A stretch of 64,000 bases of DNA from Rubrivivax sp. (GCA_016789955.1 JAEUPB010000094.1:1-64000); one strand, 5' to 3'. Shown: positions 31,164 to 39,721, numbered from the stretch's first letter. Numbers and translations are program-made. The notes: generated by a model not told the origin, from the sequence alone.

Positions 31164-32140
31164 CGCGCTCGTCGCCACCCACCAGGCGGCAGTGGCTGGC
31201 CGCGGCCGGCGCGGGCGCATGCGCACTGGCGGCCTGCGCCGTGGAAGCGCCCGTGGCCGCGCCGCCGCAGGCCGTGCCGTTGCGGCGCGTGCGTGTGCTG
31301 CAGGGCGGCTTCCTGGCACCGGTGGTGCCGCCGCCGAGGCCTCCTGCGAATCCGGCGATGCCACCGCTCCCTGTCGCGCCCACGGGGCTGTTCACGCGCT
31401 GGGCGGCGCCGGCCGCGTTGGCCTTGCAGGGCCAGGAACTGCTGGTGGCCGATCTCGCCGGGCAGCGGCTGTGGCGCGCCGATGTCTCGGGGCAGGCGAT
31501 GCAGGCGATCGCCGGGGCGCCGGTGGTGCCGGGCGTGCAATTGGCGCTCGGCCCCGACCTGTCGGCCTGGGTGCTCGATGCCGGTGCGCGGCAGGTGCTG
31601 CGCTTCGATCGCGGTGGTCGGCTGCTGCAGAGCGTGCGGCTACCGCTGGCGCTGCCCTCGCCGAGCGCGATGGTGCTGGTGGATGGCGGCGCCACGCTGC
31701 TGGTGGCCGATGGTCTGGGGGCGGCGTGGGTGGAACTGCGCGGCGGCGCCGTGGTGCGCGCGGTGTCGCCCGAGAGCGCCTCGGGCCAGCGCATCAGCGG
31801 TTGCGATGGCCTCGCGCCGTCGCGGGCCGGGCTGTGGGTGCTCGACCGCCTCGCCGGCGCGGTGCACGAGGTGGCGCGCGATGGCCGCGTGCTGCGCACG
31901 CTCGGCCAAGGCACGCTGGTGCGCCCCGCGGCGCTGGCGCCCGAGCGCCACGGCGGCGTGTGGGTGCACGATGCCGGCGGTGGCGAGGCCTTGCATCGCA
32001 TCGGTAGCGAGGCGCCGCCGTGGAAGGCCACGGCGTCTGATCTCGGCGTGCCGCGCATCGGGGCCATCTCAGCCGATGGGGCGCTGTTGGCCGTGGCCGA
32101 TGCCGCCGGCGGCGGCGTGCAGCTGTGGTCGGCGGCGTGA
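31157..32140 (+). CDS. Propeller-like Tat-type lipoprotein
   Basis: A 327-residue protein starting with a twin-arginine-like lipoprotein signal (TRRQWLAAAGAGACALAACAVE). After a Pro-rich stretch come about six short repeats ending in motifs such as GQELLVADLAGQRLW, GATLLVADGLGAAWV, RAGLWVLDRLAGAVHEV and GALLAVADAAGGGVQLW, which suggest a beta-propeller related to NHL proteins. The function is unknown. It overlaps the A' cytochrome by 7 bp. A Tat signal would imply folding before export, perhaps with a cofactor, but no cofactor site is visible. Confidence 0.72.
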   Translation: MVTRSSPPTRRQWLAAAGAGACALAACAVEAPVAAPPQAVPLRRVRVLQGGFLAPVVPPPRPPANPAMPPLPVAPTGLFTRWAAPAALALQGQELLVADLAGQRLWRADVSGQAMQAIAGAPVVPGVQLALGPDLSAWVLDAGARQVLRFDRGGRLLQSVRLPLALPSPSAMVLVDGGATLLVADGLGAAWVELRGGAVVRAVSPESASGQRISGCDGLAPSRAGLWVLDRLAGAVHEVARDGRVLRTLGQGTLVRPAALAPERHGGVWVHDAGGGEALHRIGSEAPPWKATASDLGVPRIGAISADGALLAVADAAGGGVQLWSAA

Positions 32141-32157
32141 TTGGGAATCGCGCTGCC

Positions 32158-33255
32158 ATGGCCCTGGCGCGCGCGGCGTTGGCAGTGACGGTGGCGGCCG
32201 CGTTGCTCGCCGGCTGTGCCGGGCCCGATGCGGTCCGTGGCCGCCTGCACCTGGGCATGGAGGACGCGCCCGAGGGCCGGCAGCTCGTGTGGCCGCCCGC
32301 GCCCGAGGTGCCGCGCTACCTGTATGCCGGCACGCTGGTGGGCGAGCCCAACTTCCGCCGTGACGGCGAGGCGGCCGGCGGGCTGCTCGCGCAGCTCGGC
32401 CGCGCCATCGCAGGCCTGGACGACGAGCGCAACGCGCCCCTGGTGCTGCAGCGCCCGGTGGCGGTGTGCGGCGACGAGGCCGGGCGGCTCTACGTCACCG
32501 ACGCCAGCCGGCAGGCGGTGTTCGTGTTCGACGAGGCCGCCGGCGAGCTGCGCGTGTGGACCGAGGCCGCGCCGGGGCTGCGATTCGTCTCGCCGGTGGG
32601 TGTGGCGGCAGTGCGCGACGCCGGCGGCGGGGCCCGCGTCTGGGTGGCCGATGCCGGGCTGGGCTCGGTGTTCGAGTTCGACGGTAGCGGCCGGCCGCTG
32701 CGCACGTTCGGCAAGGGCCGGCTGCAGCGCCCCACCGGGCTGGCGCGCGACGCCGCCGGCGGCCGCCTCTTCGTCGCCGACACCGGCGCCCACGACATCA
32801 AGGTCTATGCCGATCGTGATGGCAGCGAGCTGCAGGTGATCGGCGGCCGCGGCAGCGAGCCGGGCCGCTTCAACTACCCGACGCACCTGGCGCTGGCCGG
32901 CGGCGAGCTGTACGTCACCGACACGATGAACCACCGCGTGCAGGTGCTCGGCGCAGCCGACGGCGCGCCGCGCCGCTCGATCGGCCAGCAGGGCCTGTAC
33001 GTCGGCAACCTGGTGCGGCCCAAGGGCGTGGGCGTGGACGCCGACGGCAACGTCTACGTGATCGAGAGCTATCACGACAGCCTGCTCGTGTACACCGCGC
33101 AGGGCGAGCTGCTGTTGCCGATCGGCGGCACCGGCGCCGACACCGGGCGCTTCTACCTGCCCGCCGGCGTGTGGGTGGACGCGCGCAACCGCGTGCACGT
33201 GGCCGACATGTTCAACGGCCGCGTGGTGCTCTTCCAGTTCCTGGGCGGGGGCTGA
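32158..33255 (+). CDS. NHL-repeat lipoprotein 2
   Basis: The 365-residue product has a lipobox (AAALLAGCAGP) and NHL-type repeats: EAGRLYVTDASRQAVFVF, GARVWVADAGLGSVFEF, AGGRLFVADTGAHDIKVY, AGGELYVTDTMNHRVQVL, DADGNVYVIESYHDSLLVY and DARNRVHVADMFNGRVVLF. It is a paralogue of NHL lipoprotein 1 (21654-22763), sharing the N-terminal QLVWPPAPEVPRYLYAGTL-like block. It lies directly before the 11-heme cytochrome gene, as lipoprotein 1 lies before the tetraheme gene, so an NHL-cytochrome pairing occurs twice. Confidence 0.85.
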   Translation: MALARAALAVTVAAALLAGCAGPDAVRGRLHLGMEDAPEGRQLVWPPAPEVPRYLYAGTLVGEPNFRRDGEAAGGLLAQLGRAIAGLDDERNAPLVLQRPVAVCGDEAGRLYVTDASRQAVFVFDEAAGELRVWTEAAPGLRFVSPVGVAAVRDAGGGARVWVADAGLGSVFEFDGSGRPLRTFGKGRLQRPTGLARDAAGGRLFVADTGAHDIKVYADRDGSELQVIGGRGSEPGRFNYPTHLALAGGELYVTDTMNHRVQVLGAADGAPRRSIGQQGLYVGNLVRPKGVGVDADGNVYVIESYHDSLLVYTAQGELLLPIGGTGADTGRFYLPAGVWVDARNRVHVADMFNGRVVLFQFLGGG

Positions 33256-33257
33256 CG

Positions 33258-35915
33258 ATGGGGCGCCAGCTGCCGATGCGCGCGTGGGCCGGGGCGTGGC
33301 GGCGATGGCCGCTGGCCGTGGCACTGGGCGCGGTGCTGCTGGCGTCGCTGCTGCCGGCCCCGCTGGCCGATGCGCAGCGCGTGTCCGACGTGCGCGGCAC
33401 GCGCCACAACCTGTCCACCAGCGGGCCCGGCAGCACGCACGCGGCACCCAGCGGCGGCACCAGCGAGGTCTGCGTGTTCTGCCACACGCCGCACAGCGCC
33501 ACGCGGCAGGACGAGGGCGGCACGCCGCTGCGCTCGCCGCTGTGGAACCGGCGCGTGCCGGCCGGCACCACGTACACGCCGTACACCTCGAGCACGCTGG
33601 ACGCGCAGAGCATCGCCGACGGCTTCGCGGCCACGCCGGGCGGCAGCAGCAAGCTGTGCCTGTCGTGCCACGACGGCACGCTGGCGCTGGGCAACGTCAA
33701 CGTGCTCAACGGGCAGGCCAACGCAACCATTCCGATGACGGGCACCGGCCCCGGCGGCACGATGCCGCCCGGCCAGGGCGCCACCACCGGGTTCACGCGC
33801 TTCCTCGGCACCGACCTGCGCAACGACCACCCGATCTCGGTGAGCTACACCACCGCGCTCGCGCAGCGCGACGGCGAACTGCGGGTGGTCGACGGCCAGC
33901 AGCGCTGGCCGCCGGGTTCCACCGGCAGCGCCAGCGTGATCGGCGTGCGCGCCAGCGGCTACAAGCCGCTGCTGCCGCTGGAGCCCACCGGCGCGGGGTC
34001 GCTGGGCCAGCTGCAGTGCGCCACCTGCCACGACCCGCACCTGCGCGAGCTCGACACCACCCAGGGCAACCCGAAGTTCCTGCGTGCGTCTCGCTTCCAG
34101 GAGGTGGCGCCGACCGCCGCACCGAACCTCGACGGCGACATCCTCTGCCTGTCCTGCCACGACAAGAACGGCGGCTTCGGCATCTGGGCGCAGTCGGCGC
34201 ACGCGCGCCCCGACGTGGCCGAGGAGACCTACCGCAGCACGTCCGCAGCGCTGCGCGAGTTCCCCGACGGGCTGCCGGTGTGGAAGGCCGCGTGCCTCAA
34301 CTGCCACGACACCCACACCGCGCAGGGCGCGCGGCGGCTGACGCGCGAAGGCGTGGACGGTGCGCAGATCGGCGGCAGCCCGCTGGCTGCGCGCCAGGGC
34401 GGCGGCCCGGCGCTGGAGAACACCTGCTACCAGTGCCACACCAGCGCGGCGCGCTCGGCGCTGAACAGCGTGGTGCAGGTGCCCGACATCGAGTCGGCGT
34501 TCTCGCTGCGCATCCGCATGCCCATCACCACCGTGGAGCAGGGTGCCGCGGAGGAGCCGCACGATCCATCGTCGTCGTTCTCCGAGCCGGCCATCGACTG
34601 CACCACCGCCACCAACCGCTGCGGTGCCGACGGCATCGAGCCCGCGACGAAGCTCGCGCAGCGCCACGCCGAGTGCACCGACTGCCACAACCCGCACCGC
34701 GTGATCCGCAACCGTCTGTTCAACGCCAACCCCGGCGTGCCCGACGCGAAGGGCACGCACCGCAACGATCCGACCTCGGGCTACACCGTCAGCAACCTCG
34801 CCAGCGGCGTGCTGCGCGGGGCCTGGGGCGTGGAGCCGGTGTACGGCTCGGCATCGTTCCACGTCGACCCGGGCGCCTTCACCGTGAAGCGCGGCGACCC
34901 GGGCGCGAGCGTGGGCACCGCGGCGAGCCAGAGCTACGTGACGCGCGAGTACCAGATCTGCCTGAAGTGCCATAGCAACCACGCCTACGGCAACACCGCG
35001 CCGCTGCTGGGTCGGCCCGGCGGCACGTCCTCCGGCACCAACAACCTCACGCGCTACACCAACCAGGCACGCGAACTGCAGCCACCGGCGGCGCATCGCG
35101 GCGGCGGCATCGGCGACGTGAAGAACCTCGGCAGCAACGGCGGCGCCGGCAGCAACTACAACAGCGGCAACCACCGCTCGTGGCACCCGGTGATCGAGAG
35201 CACTGGCCGAGACATCGCGCGGCGCGGCATCACCGCCGGCAAGAACCCGTGGGTGCTGCCGTGGTCGAACAGCGGCTCGGTGGGTGCGCAGACGATGTAT
35301 TGCAGCGACTGCCACGGCTCGCGCGCGACGACGCCCGGCTCGCTCGCACCCGACAGCGGCGTGGCCGGCCCGCACGGCTCGCAGAACGACTTCCTGCTCA
35401 AGGCGCCGTTCAACGCCAGCGACCCCAGCCTGTGCTTCAAGTGCCACGAGCGCGAGGTCTACTCGCCCACCGGCGACAGCCGCAAGAGCGGCTTTTGGAC
35501 CGGCTTCTGCTGCCGCGGCGGCCGCGGCGATGGCAACGACCAGCTGCACTGGTTCCACTGGAACAAGATCCTCTCGTCCGACCCCGGCCGCGTGCTGAAG
35601 TGCAACTGGTGCCACGCCGCCGTGCCGCACGGCTGGAAGAACAAGGCGCTGCTGGTCAACCTCAACGACGTCGGCGAGGAAGCGGGACTCGCCAGCGGCA
35701 ACCGCGAATTCCGCAGCAGCGCGTCGGCGCATGCCTACAACCAGGAGCCCTACTACCTCAATGCGAAGGTCAAGATCCGCACCTTCGCCACCAGCGGCAA
35801 CTGGAGCGACGCCAACTGCGGCTCGGCCAACTCGCCCACGCAGTTCGGCACCAACACCAACAGCAACCAGACCGGCAAGGACTGGATGAAGGACGTGTGC
35901 AGCAACCCGCCATGA
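33258..35915 (+). CDS. Undecaheme (11 CXXCH) cytochrome c
   Basis: The 885-residue protein has a signal peptide ending LADAQ and eleven CXXCH motifs: CVFCH (residues 72-76), CLSCH, CATCH, CLSCH, CLNCH, CYQCH, CTDCH, CLKCH, CSDCH, CFKCH and CNWCH (about 782-786). The N-terminal half repeats the doubled-CXXCH pattern of the tetraheme protein (CVFCHTPH, CLSCHDGT, CATCHDPH). The roughly 100 C-terminal residues after the last haem carry no motif. By size it is the best candidate for the outer-surface electron-transfer subunit, but there is no lipobox or proven sorting signal. ATG at 33258 follows the NHL stop by 2 bp. Confidence 0.88.
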   Translation: MGRQLPMRAWAGAWRRWPLAVALGAVLLASLLPAPLADAQRVSDVRGTRHNLSTSGPGSTHAAPSGGTSEVCVFCHTPHSATRQDEGGTPLRSPLWNRRVPAGTTYTPYTSSTLDAQSIADGFAATPGGSSKLCLSCHDGTLALGNVNVLNGQANATIPMTGTGPGGTMPPGQGATTGFTRFLGTDLRNDHPISVSYTTALAQRDGELRVVDGQQRWPPGSTGSASVIGVRASGYKPLLPLEPTGAGSLGQLQCATCHDPHLRELDTTQGNPKFLRASRFQEVAPTAAPNLDGDILCLSCHDKNGGFGIWAQSAHARPDVAEETYRSTSAALREFPDGLPVWKAACLNCHDTHTAQGARRLTREGVDGAQIGGSPLAARQGGGPALENTCYQCHTSAARSALNSVVQVPDIESAFSLRIRMPITTVEQGAAEEPHDPSSSFSEPAIDCTTATNRCGADGIEPATKLAQRHAECTDCHNPHRVIRNRLFNANPGVPDAKGTHRNDPTSGYTVSNLASGVLRGAWGVEPVYGSASFHVDPGAFTVKRGDPGASVGTAASQSYVTREYQICLKCHSNHAYGNTAPLLGRPGGTSSGTNNLTRYTNQARELQPPAAHRGGGIGDVKNLGSNGGAGSNYNSGNHRSWHPVIESTGRDIARRGITAGKNPWVLPWSNSGSVGAQTMYCSDCHGSRATTPGSLAPDSGVAGPHGSQNDFLLKAPFNASDPSLCFKCHEREVYSPTGDSRKSGFWTGFCCRGGRGDGNDQLHWFHWNKILSSDPGRVLKCNWCHAAVPHGWKNKALLVNLNDVGEEAGLASGNREFRSSASAHAYNQEPYYLNAKVKIRTFATSGNWSDANCGSANSPTQFGTNTNSNQTGKDWMKDVCSNPP

Positions 35916-36943
35916 ACGCCGACACGTCGATCGCCCGGGCGTCGGCCACGCGCGGCCCCGCGCTGCGCCGCATCGCGTGGCGCCTGGTGGCGCATGCCGG
36001 CTCCACCCGCACGCTGCTGGCGCTGCTGGCGCTGCTGGCGGCGGTGGTCTTCGCGCGGCCGGCCTGGGCGCCGCTGGCCGCGGTGCTTGGTCTGCTGGGA
36101 GCGTGCCTGGCGGCGGCGCTGGGGGTGCATCCGCGGCTGCGGCGGCAGCCGGCGCTGCTGGTGACGCATCTCGCGCTGGTCGCGCTGGTGGTGCTGGTCG
36201 GACTGGGCCGGCTGCTGGCGCTGGACGGCCGCTTCGAGCTGACGCAGGGCGTGGCCTTCGACGGCCAACTGCTCGACGGCGAGCGCGGCGCCTGGCACCG
36301 CGAGCGGCTGCACGCGCTGCGCTTCCGGCATCACGGGTTCGAGGTCGACTACGCGGCCGGCCGCCGGCGCGGCGCCACGCGCAACGCCGTCGAGTGGCTC
36401 GACGACGAAGGCCGCACGCATGCCGCGGTGATCGGCGACCACCGGCCGCTGGTGATCGACGGGCACCGCATCTACACGAGCCCGAACAAGGGCTATGCGC
36501 CGCTGCTGCGATGGCTGCCCGAGGGCGGTGGCGAGCCGGTGGTGGGCGCGGTCCACCTGCCGAGCTACCCGGCGCAGGAGCTGCGCCAGTGGCGCGCGTG
36601 GACGCTGCCCGGCGCCGCCGAAGCATGGGTGCAGCTCGACCTCGACGGCGAGGAGCCGATCGCCCGCGACGCGCCTGCCGTGTTCCGCCTGCCGCAGCGT
36701 CCTCGCCTGGTGGTGCGCGTGGCCGGCGTGCGCGCCGTGCTGGCGCCGGGCGACGAGCTGGCGGTGCCCGGCGGGCGGCTGCGCTTCGAGGCGTTGACGA
36801 CGTGGATGGGCTACCGCATCAGCCACGACCCGACGCTGCCGTGGCTGCTGGCCGTCGCGTTGCTGGCCTGCGCCGCGATGGCCTGGCACTGGGTGGCGGC
36901 CTGCCGCGACACGCTTGCGCGACCGGAGCGACACGATGGATGA
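35912..36943 (+). CDS. ResB-like cytochrome c biogenesis protein
   Basis: A 343-residue membrane protein with three N-terminal hydrophobic segments (TLLALLALLAAVVFARPAW; LAAVLGLLGACLAAALG; LVTHLALVALVVLVGLGRLL), a periplasmic domain of about 200 residues, and a last helix (LPWLLAVALLACAAMAW). The periplasmic part (GFEVDYAAG, IDGHRIYTSPNKGYAPLL, LTTWMGYRISHDPTLPWLL) matches ResB/CcsB of System II maturation, though it is shorter than typical ResB. It overlaps the 11-heme gene by 4 bp and the CcsA-like gene by 8 bp, so a dedicated haem lyase for that cytochrome is likely. Confidence 0.82.
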   Translation: MNADTSIARASATRGPALRRIAWRLVAHAGSTRTLLALLALLAAVVFARPAWAPLAAVLGLLGACLAAALGVHPRLRRQPALLVTHLALVALVVLVGLGRLLALDGRFELTQGVAFDGQLLDGERGAWHRERLHALRFRHHGFEVDYAAGRRRGATRNAVEWLDDEGRTHAAVIGDHRPLVIDGHRIYTSPNKGYAPLLRWLPEGGGEPVVGAVHLPSYPAQELRQWRAWTLPGAAEAWVQLDLDGEEPIARDAPAVFRLPQRPRLVVRVAGVRAVLAPGDELAVPGGRLRFEALTTWMGYRISHDPTLPWLLAVALLACAAMAWHWVAACRDTLARPERHDG

Positions 36944-37697
36944 GGCGTTGCTGCTTCGGGGCGCCCTCGCGGGCTATGGCGCGGCCTTCGCGGGCGGGCG
37001 CTGGCCGCGCGCGGCCCAAGCGATGCTCGCCGCCGCAGTGGGGCTGCACACCGGCGCGCTGGCGCTGCGCTGGGCCGCCCATGGCCACGGGCCGTTCACC
37101 ACGCTGCACGAGGTGCTGAGTTCCAACCTCTGGAGCCTGGCGCTGATCTTCCTGGCCGCCGCGGCGCGCTGGCCGGAGGTGCGTGCTGCGTGGCGCGCGG
37201 CGTGGCCGGTGCTGGCGCTGCTGGCCGCATGGTTGCTGGCCTCCGACGGCGGGCGCGGCCACTTCCCGGCCACTTACGCCACCACGCTGCTGTACCTGCA
37301 CGCGGTGGCCGGCAAGCTGTTCCTCGGGCTGTTGCTGGTGGCGGTGGCGCTGGCGCTGCTGCCGCTCGCGCGGAGCACGCCGGCGGCGATGGCGCAGCGC
37401 GCAGGTGCGCTGGCCTGGGCCTTCGCGGGCGCCGCGTTCGTCGCCGAGAGCCTGATGCTCGTGATCGGCGCGGCCTGGGCACAGGACGCCTGGGGCCGCT
37501 ACTGGGCCTGGGATCCGCTGGAGACCTGGGCCTTCGCGACCTGGCTCGCGCTGGCCGCGGCGCTGCATGCGCGCCATGCGCAGGGGCCGGCCGCGAAGCG
37601 CCACGCGCTGTGGCTGGCGGGCGTGTTCGTGATCGCCTTCCTGACCTTCTTCGGCGTGCCGTTCCTGAGCGCCGCGCCGCACCAGGGGGCGCTGTGA
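36936..37697 (+). CDS. CcsA/CcmC-like haem-handling membrane protein
   Basis: A 253-residue protein with about eight membrane helices and the WWD haem-binding signature WGRYWAWDPLETWAFATWL. Flanking histidines occur in FTTLHEVLSSNLWS and LLYLHAVAGKLFL. With ResB it would form a System II cytochrome c synthase that exports haem and ligates it to CXXCH. GGAG precedes the ATG at 36936, which overlaps the ResB stop. System I genes (ccmF/G/H/I) are in the same locus, so two maturation chemistries coexist here. Confidence 0.85.
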   Translation: MDEALLLRGALAGYGAAFAGGRWPRAAQAMLAAAVGLHTGALALRWAAHGHGPFTTLHEVLSSNLWSLALIFLAAAARWPEVRAAWRAAWPVLALLAAWLLASDGGRGHFPATYATTLLYLHAVAGKLFLGLLLVAVALALLPLARSTPAAMAQRAGALAWAFAGAAFVAESLMLVIGAAWAQDAWGRYWAWDPLETWAFATWLALAAALHARHAQGPAAKRHALWLAGVFVIAFLTFFGVPFLSAAPHQGAL

Positions 37698-38293
37698 GGC
37701 CCAGGCCCGCCGCTGCGATCGGGCCGGTGCCGCCGGTGCGCCGCCGTGCGCTCGCGCTGGGCACGCTGGCGCTGGTGCTGCTCGCCGCGGGCTCGCTGGA
37801 CCGTCGCACGCGCGAGGCGCTGTCGCCGCCTGCGGAGCCGGCGGCCGCCGAGCGCCCGGCCACGCGCGCCACGGCCCACGATGCCGAGGTGCGCCGCCGC
37901 TTCGACGCCGCGGTGGTGATGCTGCACGCGCGCCAGTACGAGCACGCCGCCACCGCGCTGCACCGCGTGCTGGCGCTGGCCCCCGCGATGCCCGAGGCGC
38001 ACGTGAACATGGGCTACGCGCTGCTGGGCCTGCAGCGGCCGAAGGCGGCGCGAGACTTCTTCGACAGCGCGATCGCGCTGGACCCCGCACAGGCCAATGC
38101 GTACCACGGCCTGGCGCTGGCCTGGGAAGCGATGGGCGACCTCGCGATGGCCACCGGCGCGATGCGCAGCTACCTGCACCTGGCGCGCCACGAGCGGCCG
38201 GAGCACCTGCGCCGCGCGCGCGCCGCGCTGTGGGAGTGGGAGACGGCTCGGGAGTCGGCCGCTGCCGCGGGCGCGGCCTCGGCGCCGCGCTGA
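37694..38293 (+). CDS. Membrane-anchored TPR protein
   Basis: A 199-residue protein with an N-terminal anchor (RRALALGTLALVLLAAGSL) and two to three TPR units: FDAAVVMLHARQYEHAATALHRVLALAPAMPEAHVNMGYALLGLQRPKAARDFFDSAIALDPAQANAYHGLALAWEAMGD. Its GTG start overlaps the CcsA-like stop (GTGA). TPR proteins in maturation clusters, such as NrfG and CcmI, bind apocytochrome C-termini, so an apocytochrome chaperone is a reasonable guess, not shown by a specific motif. Confidence 0.78.
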   Translation: MRPRPAAAIGPVPPVRRRALALGTLALVLLAAGSLDRRTREALSPPAEPAAAERPATRATAHDAEVRRRFDAAVVMLHARQYEHAATALHRVLALAPAMPEAHVNMGYALLGLQRPKAARDFFDSAIALDPAQANAYHGLALAWEAMGDLAMATGAMRSYLHLARHERPEHLRRARAALWEWETARESAAAAGAASAPR

Positions 38294-38327
38294 CGTTCGC
38301 CGCACGCTCGCCGGCCCGCCGAGAAGC

Positions 38328-38343
38328 TGGCCGGCGTCTTGCA
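38328..38343 (+). promoter_or_regulatory. Sigma-54-type promoter before ccmI
   Basis: TGGCCGGCGTCTTGCA has GG-N10-GC spacing and a perfect TTGCA, but two changes in the -24 heptamer, so it is the weakest of the five. It lies 101 bp upstream of the ccmI ATG. The palindromes at 38392-38427 lie downstream of it, an unusual though possible place for enhancer sites. Confidence 0.5.
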
Positions 38344-38391
38344 ACGTGCGGGGCATGCGCCGCGCAGCACCCGCGTCACCCCGGCTGGACG

Positions 38392-38427
38392 TTCCCGTTT
38401 CCGGGAATCGCTTCCTGCGCGCGGGGA
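38392..38427. promoter_or_regulatory. Tandem palindromic operator before ccmI
   Basis: A perfect TTCCCGTTTCCGGGAA palindrome (38392-38407) is followed 20 bp later by the imperfect TTCCTGCGCGCGGGGA (38412-38427). Arms and 4-bp spacer are the same as at 22804. The pair ends 16 bp before the ccmI start codon, so it could act as an operator, a downstream enhancer, or an RNA hairpin. There is no T-run for a terminator. Confidence 0.5.
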
Positions 38428-38443
38428 TTGCCGGAGTGCCGAG

Positions 38444-39721
38444 ATGACGGTGTTCTGGCTCGTCGTCGCGATGTTCATCGCCGGTGCGCTGCTGTTCGTG
38501 CTGCCGCCGCTGCTCAGCCCGCCGGTGCCGGCGCCGCACGCGGCCGGCGACGTGAACCGTGCCGTGCTGGGTGACCAGCGGCGCGAGGCCCGTGCCGACG
38601 CCGAGGCCGGCCTGCTCGATGCTGCCGGGCTCGCGCGGCTCGACCGCGAGACGCTGCGCCGCGAGGCCGAGGACGCCGCCGGCCCGGCGGTGGCCTTGCA
38701 GCCGGCCCCTGCGCGGCGAACCGCGTTTGCGGTGGCGCTGCTGCTGCCGGCGGGCGTGGTGGCGCTGTACCTGCATCTGGGCCGCCCGCATTCGGTCGAG
38801 CCGCGTCTGCGCGCGGCGGAGGCCATCGGACCCGGCGCGCGGCCGTCGGCGGCCGATCGCCACGAGATCGGGTCCGGCGAGCTGGAGCAGCGCGTGGCGG
38901 CCCTCGTCGAGCGGCTGAAGGCCGATCCGTCGCAGCTGGACGGCTGGGTCATGCTCGGCCGCTCGTACACCGCGCTGGGCCGCTGGCGCGACGCGATATC
39001 GGCGTTCCGCCGCGCGGTGGAACTGCAGCCGCGCGACGCCTCGCTGCTGGCCGACCTCGCCGACCTGATCGGCATGGCGCAAGGCAAGCGCCTGGCGGGC
39101 GAGCCTGCTCGCTACGTGCAGGCCGCGCTCGACGTCGACCCGCGCCACCCGAAGGCGCTGGCGCTGGCCGGCAGCATCGCGTTCGAGGCGCGCGACTACG
39201 CGCAGGCCCGCGGCCACTGGCAGCGGCTGCTCGACGTGCTGCCGGCCGACTCGCCGATGGCCCGCTCGGTGCGCGGCAGCCTGCAGCAGGTGGCACTGCT
39301 CGAGGCTGGCGAGGCGGCGGGCTCGGCGCCCGGAGCGTCCGCCGCCGCTGCCGTGGCCCCGGCGCGCATCGAAGGCCAGGTCGAGCTGGGCCCGGAGCTG
39401 GCCGCCCGCGTCGCGGCGGGCGACACGCTGTACGTCAGCGCTCGGTCGGCCACCGGGCCACGCATGCCGCGCGCGGTGCAGCGCCGCACGCTCGACGCCG
39501 TGGCGCCGGCGCGCTGGTCGTTCGTGCTCGACGACGGCTCGGCGATCACGCCGCAGCTGCGGTTGTCGGGGGCCGAGTCGGTGGTCGTCAGCGCGCGCAT
39601 CAGCCGCAGCGGCAGCGCCACGCCGGCGCCCGGCGACCTGGTCGGCGAGAGCGCACCGCTGTCGCCGCGCGGTGCGGCGGCGCGCGGCCTGGTGCTGCGC
39701 GTCGATCGCGTGCAGCCCTGA
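38444..39721 (+). CDS. ccmI: Cytochrome c biogenesis protein CcmI
   Basis: The 425-residue protein has the CcmI layout: two membrane helices (residues about 3-24 and 87-107) around the short cytoplasmic loop VNRAVLGDQRREARADAEAGLLDAAGLARLDRETLRREAEDA. A periplasmic TPR domain follows (LDGWVMLGRSYTALGRWRDAISAFRRAVELQPRD...), then a C-terminal beta domain (ARIEGQVELGPELAARVAAGDTLYVSARS). CcmI holds apocytochrome c for CcmF-CcmH. It is 19 kb from its partners ccmFGH, on the opposite strand, at the other end of the cytochrome genes. Confidence 0.9.
   Translation: MTVFWLVVAMFIAGALLFVLPPLLSPPVPAPHAAGDVNRAVLGDQRREARADAEAGLLDAAGLARLDRETLRREAEDAAGPAVALQPAPARRTAFAVALLLPAGVVALYLHLGRPHSVEPRLRAAEAIGPGARPSAADRHEIGSGELEQRVAALVERLKADPSQLDGWVMLGRSYTALGRWRDAISAFRRAVELQPRDASLLADLADLIGMAQGKRLAGEPARYVQAALDVDPRHPKALALAGSIAFEARDYAQARGHWQRLLDVLPADSPMARSVRGSLQQVALLEAGEAAGSAPGASAAAAVAPARIEGQVELGPELAARVAAGDTLYVSARSATGPRMPRAVQRRTLDAVAPARWSFVLDDGSAITPQLRLSGAESVVVSARISRSGSATPAPGDLVGESAPLSPRGAAARGLVLRVDRVQP

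Noticed and set aside
33153..36626. Minus-strand open frame of 1157 codons opposite the 11-heme gene
   Set aside because: Antisense shadow of the cytochrome and ResB genes with biased composition; no motif or start context.
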